A DNA stretch of 64,000 nt from Geothermobacter hydrogeniphilus (GTDB lineage: Bacteria; Desulfobacterota; Desulfuromonadia; Desulfuromonadales; Geothermobacteraceae): contig NZ_PPFX01000004.1 in assembly GCF_002898515.1 (NCBI RefSeq), forward strand, positions 51,485 to 115,484, given 5' to 3'. Positions 34,975 to 42,306 of the stretch are shown here, piece by piece. The notes under the pieces were generated by a model, which was given only the letters and a program-made list of their open reading frames with translations, was not told where the DNA came from and made no database searches. Numbering within the stretch: position 1 is the stretch's first letter; the number at the start of each line of letters is the position of its first letter. A program made the position numbers and the translations under genes.

Positions 34975-35549
34975 GGATTCCGGTCTCCGAAAAGGACTCT
35001 GAGTTCCAGGTGTTCATTCTCCCACAATCGTTTGTCGGCAGTCGGCAGCCGGCCGCCTGTGTGGAAGCTTTCCGGCTGTTCGGCGAAAAGGGATCTGAGC
35101 CGTTGCGGTTCGAGCAGAATACCGTGCAGAAGAATCCGCGGCGCCAGTTCCGGCAACAGCAGGTTGAACAGTTTCAGACGGATACGTCCCCGTCCGGTTG
35201 CCGGCGCCTGCTCGGGATTCCGGTAGGTCATGCCGTCGCGCATGGCCGCGAGATGCCCGCCGCTGCGCATGGTGGCGCCGACCAGGCCGGGCATGGCGCC
35301 GGAAAGAGCCAGGGTGGCGCCGTCTTCGATCAACGCCGCGGCGGCATCGTCGACCGCCTTGTGGTTGAGAAATATCGTCGTAATCCGGTTAGCCTGGTAG
35401 TCACGGCTGATGTTGAACTGTTCCATCAGCATCTGCCTGACGGTATGGCCGACTTCGACTTCGACCTCGACCCCCTCCTGAAACAGTGGGAAGAAATTTG
35501 CCAGATGATCTTTCGGGAGTTGTAGCTCAAGAGATGGGGTGTCAGGCAT
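34971..35549 (-). CDS. AOR-associated protein of unknown function (192 aa)
   Basis: No firm family assigned. The first ~105 residues have a beta-grasp-like pattern (VEVEVGHTVRQMLMEQF, TTIFLNHKAVDDAAA, DGATLALSGAMPGLVGATM) reminiscent of ThiS/MoaD but without a terminal Gly-Gly. The rest (RGRIRLKLFNLLLPELAPRI) is predicted to be a separate small domain. AAGGACG precedes the ATG. It lies between aor and the moaD-like gene, with an ATGA overlap to the latter. A role in tungsten cofactor insertion or AOR assembly is inferred. Confidence 0.85.
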   Translation of the reverse strand: MPDTPSLELQLPKDHLANFFPLFQEGVEVEVEVGHTVRQMLMEQFNISRDYQANRITTIFLNHKAVDDAAAALIEDGATLALSGAMPGLVGATMRSGGHLAAMRDGMTYRNPEQAPATGRGRIRLKLFNLLLPELAPRILLHGILLEPQRLRSLFAEQPESFHTGGRLPTADKRLWENEHLELRVLFGDRNP

Positions 35550-35566
35550 TTTCGTCCTTGCTTGCA

Positions 35567-35600
35567 GCCCGGAGGCGACCGGATGCGGTCACCTCCGGGC
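35567..35600. other. Strong intercistronic hairpin between aor and next gene
   Basis: A 15-bp stem GCCCGGAGGCGACCG / CGGTCACCTCCGGGC with one mismatch and a GATG loop. There is no U-tract on the minus strand, and the downstream gene has its own ribosome site, so it probably stabilises or attenuates the aor message rather than ending it. Confidence 0.6.
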
Positions 35601-35606
35601 ATTCAT

Positions 35607-37343
35607 TTACCAGTTGTAGACTCCGTCCAGTTCCTCGTCGCTCATCGAGAAGGTCTGGTTGTGCGGCGCGATCGGATCGGTGTAGAAGTAGCGCGGCAGG
35701 CGGTCGTCGGCGCTGGTGAAACCGGCGCGTTTGTTGAAGTCGCGTTCCGCGGTCAGGACCTTCTTGCCCAGTTCGACCACGTCGTCGGCGGTCAGTTCGG
35801 TGCCGTAGAAGGCGTTGAGCATGTCGATGTAGGCCTGGAAGGTTTCCGGCTGATCGAGAATCGCGAAGGCGATGAACAGGCACATGCCGGTCGAGTCGAT
35901 GGCCGCGGTGGCGATCTGCAGGTTGCGCGACAGTTCGATCTGCCCTTCGGTTTTCAGTGGATCGACATCACCGCCAACCTTGAGGATATTGGTGGCGATG
36001 GCGTAGCCGGCGGTGTGGTCGGCGCCCATGGTGGTGGTGGCGTAGGTGACGCCGATGCCCTGGATCGGGCGCGGGTCATAGGCCGGGATCGCCTGGTTCT
36101 TGACCACCGGCACCTTCTCGACGCCGAATACCTTGCCGGTGATACCGGCGCCGCTGCCGAGAGTGCGGCCCAGCGGCGTCCCCTTGCCGACCTCTTCGAG
36201 CAGCCTGATGGCTCCTTCGCTGTCGCCGAATTCGGCCAGACCGGCCTGCATGGCGATGCCGATGGTGACCCCCATTTCGATGGTGTCGAGGCCGAAGTTG
36301 TCATCCATGTAGTCGAGTTTCGCCACGGTGTCGAGGTCGTCGATGCCGCAGTGGCCGCCATGGGCCCAGACGGTCTCATACTCCGGCTGCTTGGTGAGGT
36401 AGTTACCGTCCTTGTCGTTGAAAATGCCGGAACACTGGATCACGCAGCCGCGATGGCAGCCGTGGGTGGCCTTGCCGCCGCGTCTGGTTTCCATCTCCGC
36501 CAGGGACTCACCGCTGAGTTTGGCGCCGCCCTCGAAAACGCCCGAGGTGAAGTTGCGGGTCGGATAACCGCCGGCCTCATTGAGGACGTTGGTCAGCACG
36601 TTGGTGCCGTAGGCGGGAAGACCCTCGCCGGTGACCGGATGCTTGCGCAGCCCCTCGACGAAGATCCGGTTGGCATCGCGGAAGGCGTCCGGGTTTTTCG
36701 GCGCCCGTTGTTTGCGGCCGGCATCGTCGAGGATGATCGCCTTGACCCGTTTCGACCCCATGACCGCGCCGACGCCGCCGCGTCCGCAGTGGCGGGTGGG
36801 GCGCAGTTCCGGGTCAGTACAGGCGATCGAGGAGGCAAGCATCAGCCGTTCACCTGCCGAGCCGATCGACATGTAGGCGACCTTGTCGCCGTACTGGGCG
36901 CGCAGCTTTTCGATCAGTGGATAGTTGTTCAGCATTTTGAGGCTGTTGTCAATTTCGACTTTGACATCGTCCGGTGTGACGATGATCTTGTAGAGATCGT
37001 CCCCTTTCGGCTTGCCTTCGAGGATGATGGCGGCATAGCCGATGCGCGCCAGCACCTGGGCGGCCTGGCCGCCGGCGTTCGACTCCTTGATAGTGCCGGT
37101 CAGCGGGCTCTTGCAGCCGACCGAGAGTCGGCCGCTCATGGCGCCGCTGGTGCCGCTGAGCATGCCGGGAGCGATGACCAGCTTGTTTTCGTCGCCAAGG
37201 GGATGGCAGAGGGGATTGACTTCCTTGCTGATGATCAGCGAGGTCACCGCTCTGCCCCCCAGCCCGGCATACTCGCCGACCGGCTCAAAGCTGACCTTCG
37301 GACCTCCTTCGGCCCCCATGTCGATTCTGACGATCTTGTCCAT
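35607..37343 (-). CDS. aor: Tungsten-containing aldehyde ferredoxin oxidoreductase
   Basis: Oxidises aldehydes to acids with ferredoxin, or reduces acids in reverse, using a bis-pterin tungsten centre and one [4Fe-4S] cluster. The 578-residue chain begins MDKIVRIDMG at 37343, set by GGAGGA 9 nt upstream; the longer open frame runs through the riboswitch and is rejected. Seen: GGRAV near 30, CHRGCVIQC (CxxxCxxxC) near 295-305, DTIEMG, and the last cluster Cys in STGMCLFIAF near 490. Tungstate uptake and cofactor genes follow on the same strand. Confidence 0.96.
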   Translation of the reverse strand: MDKIVRIDMGAEGGPKVSFEPVGEYAGLGGRAVTSLIISKEVNPLCHPLGDENKLVIAPGMLSGTSGAMSGRLSVGCKSPLTGTIKESNAGGQAAQVLARIGYAAIILEGKPKGDDLYKIIVTPDDVKVEIDNSLKMLNNYPLIEKLRAQYGDKVAYMSIGSAGERLMLASSIACTDPELRPTRHCGRGGVGAVMGSKRVKAIILDDAGRKQRAPKNPDAFRDANRIFVEGLRKHPVTGEGLPAYGTNVLTNVLNEAGGYPTRNFTSGVFEGGAKLSGESLAEMETRRGGKATHGCHRGCVIQCSGIFNDKDGNYLTKQPEYETVWAHGGHCGIDDLDTVAKLDYMDDNFGLDTIEMGVTIGIAMQAGLAEFGDSEGAIRLLEEVGKGTPLGRTLGSGAGITGKVFGVEKVPVVKNQAIPAYDPRPIQGIGVTYATTTMGADHTAGYAIATNILKVGGDVDPLKTEGQIELSRNLQIATAAIDSTGMCLFIAFAILDQPETFQAYIDMLNAFYGTELTADDVVELGKKVLTAERDFNKRAGFTSADDRLPRYFYTDPIAPHNQTFSMSDEELDGVYNW

Positions 37344-37372
37344 GTGTTGCATTCCTCCACGCTCGAGGTTGA

Positions 37373-37480
37373 CCACAGGGCCCCTTTCCCCCAGGGAGGC
37401 CCGGCCGTTTCCAGCCGAACCCGGCGGCCTGGCGCCGTGGGAACATTCCGGTAGGCGGGCAGGCTCGGCGACACACTGTG
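37373..37480 (-). ncRNA. Moco/Tuco-type riboswitch candidate 1 (aor leader)
   Basis: Minus-strand element in the aor 5' leader. The ends pair as CACAG / CTGTG. The core has GCCGAGCC, GGCCGCCGGGTTCGG, a GAAA-capped stem (CGGCTG-GAAA-CGGCCG) and GGGCCTCCC, shared with the two copies near the porin. It ends about 15 nt before the aor ribosome site, so control of translation is plausible. Class is judged from conserved core and context, not from an alignment search. Confidence 0.78.
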
Positions 37481-37672
37481 ATTTTCGGATTACAATAAAA
37501 CTCAATAATACCTTCTTTTGCGGCGAATGGTAGTGGCTTTTAAGGTTGGGGAAACATTTTTTCCGGGGCTCTTTACCGCCTGCTTTTCCTCCGGCATACT
37601 GGATTCTGGAATTCTCTCCCGCCTGATTGGTGCTCAGCCGGGCGGCGCCCCACAGAAAAGAGTCGCATCACA

Positions 37673-39001
37673 ATGTTCCCATCGGACCAGACAGACCCCT
37701 TGATCCCTCATCCGGGACGATTGTCCCATCCCTCCAAGCTGTTCGTCGAGACCACCGCGCGCTGCAATCTCAACTGCGCCATGTGCGTCAAGCAGACGCC
37801 GGGGGCGGCAGCCGCCGAGGGTGACCTTGCCGACCGGACCTTTGCCGCGCTGCTGCCGGCGATGGGAGCGCTGGAGGGCCTGGTGCTGAACGGCATCGGC
37901 GAACCGCTGTTGCATCCGCGGCTCGAAGACTTCATCGGCCGGGCGCGGCGGGCGATGCCGGAGACCGGCTGGATCGGTTTTCAGAGCAACGGCCTGCTGC
38001 TTGATGCGGCGCGGGCGCGTTCCCTGGCTGCCGCCGGGCTTGACCGGGTCTGCCTGTCGGTCGATGCCAACTCGCCGGAGACCTTTCGCGCGCTGCGCGA
38101 GGGGGGCGAACTGCAGGCTGTTGAAGGGGCTTTTGCCGCCCTGCGCGAGGCGAAGACGCTGCGACCGGGGCTCAAGGCCGGAGTCGAATTCGTGCTGATG
38201 AAACAGAACCTGCACCAACTCTGCGACACCCTGCGCTGGGCTGCTGCTCAAGGGGCCGAGTTCGCCCTGGTCAGCCACCTGCTGCCCTACGCCGAAGAGA
38301 GCCTGGAGCATAAGGCCTATCCCGACTGCACCGAGGCCGCCATCGAACTGTTCGATCGTTGGAAACAGCAGGGCGAACAGGTCGGGATCGACATCGGCCG
38401 CTACTTCCAGGTCGCCTTCAAGTTCGCCTACGGTCGCAGCCCTGAGGAGGAACGGCTCATCGAACTGGTGGCCGGGATGAAGCGAGAGGCCGAACAACGG
38501 GGCATCTTCTTCGATCTGAAGAAATTGCTGGGGATTGATCGGCCTTTTCTGGATCAGGTTGGCGCCACCTTTCAGAAGGCTGAACGACTTGCCGCCGAAC
38601 TCGGTCTCGACCTGCGGCTGCCGGGGGTGATCCCGAAAGCCCGGCGACGTTGTGAATTTGTCGAGGACGGCAGCGCGTTCATCAGTTGGGACGGCAGGGT
38701 GTATCCCTGCTACTTCCTCTGGCACGGTTACCGTTGTCACGCCAGCGGCTGGGAACAGCAGGTTCAGGCCCGCAGTTTCGGCCGGGTCGGTGACCGGAGC
38801 CTGCTCGCTATCTGGAACAGCCCTGAGTTCAGCGCCTTCCGTCGCAGTGTTCTCAGCTACGACTATCCCTTCTGTTTTGCCTGCACCCTGGCGCCTTGCG
38901 ATTACATCCAGACCGACGATTTCGAGCAGGACTGTCACGTCAACGGCGAGCCGTGCGGGTCGTGTCTCTGGTGCATGGGACTTTTTCAATGCCTGCGGTA
39001 G
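37673..39001 (+). CDS. Radical SAM/SPASM maturase of tungsten oxidoreductases
   Basis: Radical SAM enzyme of 442 residues. The CxxxCxxC motif CNLNCAMC lies near residue 34, followed by GIGEPLLHP and the Cys-rich SPASM-like C-terminus (GRVYPCYFLW, CFACTLAPCDYIQ, GEPCGSCLWCMG). It fits the tungsten-cofactor oxidoreductase radical-SAM maturase group found beside aor. It is divergent from aor across 329 nt that contain riboswitch candidate 1 and no other gene. The modification it performs is not known. Confidence 0.88.
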   Translation: MFPSDQTDPLIPHPGRLSHPSKLFVETTARCNLNCAMCVKQTPGAAAAEGDLADRTFAALLPAMGALEGLVLNGIGEPLLHPRLEDFIGRARRAMPETGWIGFQSNGLLLDAARARSLAAAGLDRVCLSVDANSPETFRALREGGELQAVEGAFAALREAKTLRPGLKAGVEFVLMKQNLHQLCDTLRWAAAQGAEFALVSHLLPYAEESLEHKAYPDCTEAAIELFDRWKQQGEQVGIDIGRYFQVAFKFAYGRSPEEERLIELVAGMKREAEQRGIFFDLKKLLGIDRPFLDQVGATFQKAERLAAELGLDLRLPGVIPKARRRCEFVEDGSAFISWDGRVYPCYFLWHGYRCHASGWEQQVQARSFGRVGDRSLLAIWNSPEFSAFRRSVLSYDYPFCFACTLAPCDYIQTDDFEQDCHVNGEPCGSCLWCMGLFQCLR

Positions 39002-39009
39002 GGCGGATG

Positions 39010-39190
39010 AAAAAGCTTTATGCCGCCAAGACGCCAAGAGCGCCAAGAAAACCTTTTTCAACGGAAAGGCGCTGAGAGGGAGAGCCGCAGAGACAGCCGG
39101 GTCGGGATTGTGGGGTTGAAAGCCAGGGCTGGTTCATCTTTCTCTCCATCTCTGCCCCTCTGCGCCTCAGCGTTGAGATCTTTTAAAGCC
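39010..39190. repeat. Intergenic repeat-rich segment
   Basis: Starts with near-tandem units CGCCAAGACGCCAAGAGCGCCAAG, followed by an imperfect inverted pair (CGCTGAGAGGGAGAG and its counterpart TCTGCGCCTCAGCG). It fills the gap between the convergent maturase and mobA genes. No gene is supported in it. Confidence 0.6.
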
Positions 39191-39207
39191 TTTGGTTGCT
39201 CAGGTTT

Positions 39208-39903
39208 TTAATCCCCGGCAATAGATTCCCGTTGCAGTTCCGGCAGTTCCCGCTGCGCGCCGCGCAGGGCGAAGTAGTCCTGCGGGGTGTTGATGTTGTG
39301 GAAGGAGAGCCCCTGCGGGTCGATCTGTCGCCAGCTTTCTTCGGCCAGCTCGACGACCCGTACCGCCGGGAAGAAGTCGATGATCCGTCGGCCGCCGCTG
39401 CTCAGCACCGCCTCCATTGCCGGCAGGCAGCGCTTGTGATAGCGGGCGTGCAGCGGTTCGAGGCCGCATGGGTTGCGCGGGATGAGAACATCGGCCCGCG
39501 CGGCCCGGCGGCAGATGTGCCGAATCAGCTTCGGCTGCAGAAAGGGCATGTCGCAGGCGACGACGAAGATCTGCGGCTGGCGGGCGTGGTGCAGTCCGGC
39601 GTGAATGCCGGCCAGGGCTCCCCGGCCGCGATGGATGTCGGCAGCCTTGCGGCAGGGGATGTCGCGATACAACTCCGGTGAGTTGGTGACGATCAGCACT
39701 TCCGCGAACAGGTCGGTCAGCAACTGGCAGGTGCGTTCAATGAAGCGTTTCCCCTCCAGCGGCAGCAGCGATTTGTCGCTGCCCATGCGTCGGCTTTCGC
39801 CGCCGGCGAGAATCACTCCCGTGGTGTCCGGGATAACTCCGGTGCCGGTGACCGGCGGTTGGGGGTCTGCTCGATGCTGGCGACCGGATCGTAACCTCTT
39901 CAT
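39208..39903 (-). CDS. mobA: Molybdenum cofactor guanylyltransferase
   Basis: Attaches GMP to molybdopterin to form the guanine-dinucleotide cofactor used by formate dehydrogenase and relatives. The ~231 residues contain the nucleotide-binding VILAGGESRRMGSDKSLLPL near 30, VVACDMPFL and the C-terminal INTPQDY. The ATG at 39903 has GAGAGG 8 nt upstream; the ATG at 39921 overlaps the fdhE stop and is an alternative. It is the last gene of the fdh operon. Confidence 0.95.
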   Translation of the reverse strand: MKRLRSGRQHRADPQPPVTGTGVIPDTTGVILAGGESRRMGSDKSLLPLEGKRFIERTCQLLTDLFAEVLIVTNSPELYRDIPCRKAADIHRGRGALAGIHAGLHHARQPQIFVVACDMPFLQPKLIRHICRRAARADVLIPRNPCGLEPLHARYHKRCLPAMEAVLSSGGRRIIDFFPAVRVVELAEESWRQIDPQGLSFHNINTPQDYFALRGAQRELPELQRESIAGD

Positions 39904-39917
39904 GGGCTGTTCCTCTC

Positions 39918-40766
39918 TCATCCGGGGGTCTCTTTCCTGCCGCGGCTGAAGCCTTCTTTCGCGGCCAGCAGGTCGAGATGCAGGGTGGCGGCGTCCTCAA
40001 CTTCGAGCGGCAGTCCTTCTCCCCGTTCGCGACTGTCGACCACTTTCAGGTAGCCGCAGCACTTGCGGCATATATCGACCCTGTAGTCCGGTTCGCCCTC
40101 GGCGGTGAAGTAGGCAAGGGTCTCATGGTCACTGTTGCCGCAGTGAATGCAGGTCAGGCGATGGAACGACCAACGACTGCCGCAGAGACTGCACTGGAGT
40201 TTTTTCTTTCCCTCCTTACCGCTCAGTTCGGCAATTGCCGGCAAGCCGCCGCAGAGCGGACAGTAGCCGTGTTCCCAGTTCTCCGTCCGGCTCTCAAGTC
40301 CCTCGGCGCGGCAGCGTTCAAGGGCCGCTCCGAGGGTTGTGGTCAGACAGTATTCGAGCAGGGCCGGCTGCATGCCGATCGTTTCAGCTGTGCCGGTGAT
40401 CGGTTTCCGGTCGCGGTCGAGGGCGGCGCGCAACAGCCCTGTCAGATCGAGCCTGTCGCTCTGCAGGGTGGTTTCCAGCGCCTTCAGTTCCTCTTGCCCC
40501 TGCTGTCCGTGTTGCTGCAGGATGAGCAGCAGGTCGGCAAAGAAGGCCCGCGCCCGGTTCTCGTCGATGTTCAATGTTTCGCCGCTGAGCAGCGGGAAAC
40601 CCTGTTGCTGCCTGAGGGTTGCAGTCTCGTGGTCGATGTCGACCCGCAAAAAGTTTTCGGCGGTGGCGAACAGCTTGTAGAGTCGGGCGTAAAAACGGCA
40701 GATCTCGGCCAGCGCCGGTTTCGCGGCGGCCAGTTCTTCAAGTCGTTGCAGGCGTTTCTGCAGCAT
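39918..40766 (-). CDS. fdhE: Formate dehydrogenase accessory protein FdhE
   Basis: Accessory protein needed for maturation of membrane-bound formate dehydrogenase. The 282 residues end in rubredoxin-like CxxC pairs: CPLCGG, CSLCGS, CIHCGN and CRKCCGY. The ATG at 40766 with AGGAG upstream is chosen; the longer open frame into the cytochrome gene is not homologous. A GC hairpin (GCGGGGTGG at 40792-40800 with CCACCCCGC at 40842-40850) lies in the 143-nt gap before it. Confidence 0.94.
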   Translation of the reverse strand: MLQKRLQRLEELAAAKPALAEICRFYARLYKLFATAENFLRVDIDHETATLRQQQGFPLLSGETLNIDENRARAFFADLLLILQQHGQQGQEELKALETTLQSDRLDLTGLLRAALDRDRKPITGTAETIGMQPALLEYCLTTTLGAALERCRAEGLESRTENWEHGYCPLCGGLPAIAELSGKEGKKKLQCSLCGSRWSFHRLTCIHCGNSDHETLAYFTAEGEPDYRVDICRKCCGYLKVVDSRERGEGLPLEVEDAATLHLDLLAAKEGFSRGRKETPG

Positions 40767-40909
40767 GGAATAGCTCCTGTCGGAAAAGACCGCGGGGTGG
40801 ACACCGCTCGCATGTTGCAACGGGCAAGCGGCGGGCAGTGCCCACCCCGCCGAAGCTGCGGGCCGGGGAGAGAGTTTCCGGCCAGCAGTCATGGAGGTTG
40901 GCGGTTCGT

Positions 40910-41521
40910 TCAGTTCTTGGCGACCTTCTCGAACCATTTGCCGGCATGTTTTTTCGCCCAGCTTCTGCGGACCTGGCCGTAGAGCATCCCCTCCAGGGTG
41001 CCCGGATTGCCGATGGTGGCCAGGTAGACATGGACGATCATGCCGACCATGAACAGGTTGAAGAAGATGCTGTGCAGCAGGAAGGACGCCTGGGTCAGTT
41101 CCCGGCTGTAGGCAGTCGGGTCCCAGATGACCAGTCCTGTCGCGCCCATCACCAGGGCGGCAATGACGGCGAAGATCCCGAACAGTTTCTGGCCGGCGTT
41201 GAATTTCCCCTGGGGGATCTCTTCCGCGTTGCGGGACAGGTAGCCGCCCAGCCGGGCGATCCATCTGCGGTCATCGGCATCAAAGCGGCAGACCTCCCCG
41301 GCGTGGCTGAGGAACAGCAGCACCGAACCGATCAGAAAAACGATTCCGGCCCACTTGTGGACCACGATTCCCTGTTGCGGTCCGCCGAACAGGTCGAAAT
41401 AGCCGAAGAAGGTGTGGGCGTAAAGACCCAGGCCGGACAGCACCAGCAACAGGAAGGAGATGGCAACCAGCCAGTGCAGAACGCGGCTGGCGGTGCCGAA
41501 GCGGTCAATCGTGTTGGTCAT
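40910..41521 (-). CDS. fdhI: Formate dehydrogenase cytochrome b subunit
   Basis: Di-heme membrane subunit of about 203 residues that passes electrons from the Fe-S subunit to quinone. Four hydrophobic helices are visible with paired histidines in ASRVLHWLVAISFL, VVHKWAGIVF and LLHSIFFNLFMVGMIVHVY. The ATG at 41521 has GGGAGG 9 nt upstream; the ATG at 41527 overlaps the fdhB stop. Position third in the operon matches the gamma subunit. Confidence 0.93.
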   Translation of the reverse strand: MTNTIDRFGTASRVLHWLVAISFLLLVLSGLGLYAHTFFGYFDLFGGPQQGIVVHKWAGIVFLIGSVLLFLSHAGEVCRFDADDRRWIARLGGYLSRNAEEIPQGKFNAGQKLFGIFAVIAALVMGATGLVIWDPTAYSRELTQASFLLHSIFFNLFMVGMIVHVYLATIGNPGTLEGMLYGQVRRSWAKKHAGKWFEKVAKN

Positions 41522-41523
41522 GG

Positions 41524-42294
41524 TCATTCACCTCCCTTGCGCGGTTGATCATCTGCGTCATCCAGTTTCTTCGGCCCGATGGTGACATAATGCAGGGCCG
41601 CGACGCCGACGGCGCCCCAGAAGCCGAGAATGCCGAGCGGTTTGACGACATCCTTCCAGAAGAAGATCGAGGCCGGAATGGCCGGATTTTTCGGCAGCCG
41701 GTAGGTGCCGGGTTCATCATCAAGGACATAGAGGACTCCGAGCCCGCCGAGATCGTTCTCGCCGTAGAGCTTTTTGCCGGCCGCTTTCGCTTCCGCGATC
41801 AACTGGTCCCGGTCGCCGAAACTGAGGGCCTGGGTTGGACAGGCCTTGGCGCAGGCGGGCAGCAGTCCGTTCTGCACCCGGTCGCTGCAGGCATGGCACT
41901 TGGTGACCTTTTGTTTCGCGTCGTAACGCGGCACGTCGAAGGGACAGCCGCTGACGCAGTAATGGCATTCGATGCACTTCTCCCGGTTGTAGGCAACCAG
42001 TCCCTCTTTGGTGTGGTAGAGGGCGCCGGCCGAAGGGCAGACCTTGACGCAGCCGGCATCGGCGCAGTGCATGCAGCGCCGGTTGATGAACAGCCAGCGC
42101 AGGTCGTCCCCCTGCTCCTGTTCGATGAAGTGGATCTGGTTGTAGAGTAGCGGCGTCAGGTCCGGCGGATTCTCGTAGCTGCCCCTGTTGACCGTCGCTT
42201 CGGCGTCGAGTTTATTCCACTGCTTGCAGGCGACCTGGCAGCTGCGGCAGGCGGTGCAGCGGGTGGTATCGATCAGGAATGCTTTCCGTTTCAT
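41524..42294 (-). CDS. fdhB: Formate dehydrogenase iron-sulfur subunit
   Basis: Electron-transfer subunit of 256 residues with four [4Fe-4S] motifs: CTACRSCQVACK, CMHCADAGCVKVCP, CIECHYCVSGCP and CHACSDRVQNGLLPACAK. A hydrophobic helix near the C-terminus (GILGFWGAVGVAALHYV) anchors it to the membrane on the periplasmic side. GGGGGAGGAG lies upstream of the ATG and the gene is 12 nt after fdhA. Confidence 0.95.
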   Translation of the reverse strand: MKRKAFLIDTTRCTACRSCQVACKQWNKLDAEATVNRGSYENPPDLTPLLYNQIHFIEQEQGDDLRWLFINRRCMHCADAGCVKVCPSAGALYHTKEGLVAYNREKCIECHYCVSGCPFDVPRYDAKQKVTKCHACSDRVQNGLLPACAKACPTQALSFGDRDQLIAEAKAAGKKLYGENDLGGLGVLYVLDDEPGTYRLPKNPAIPASIFFWKDVVKPLGILGFWGAVGVAALHYVTIGPKKLDDADDQPRKGGE

Positions 42295-42306
42295 AGTCTC
42301 CTCCCC

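Noticed and set aside
35562-37454. Long plus-strand open frame opposite aor
   Set aside because: Same GC-driven shadow; the opposite strand has all AOR signatures and a riboswitch leader.
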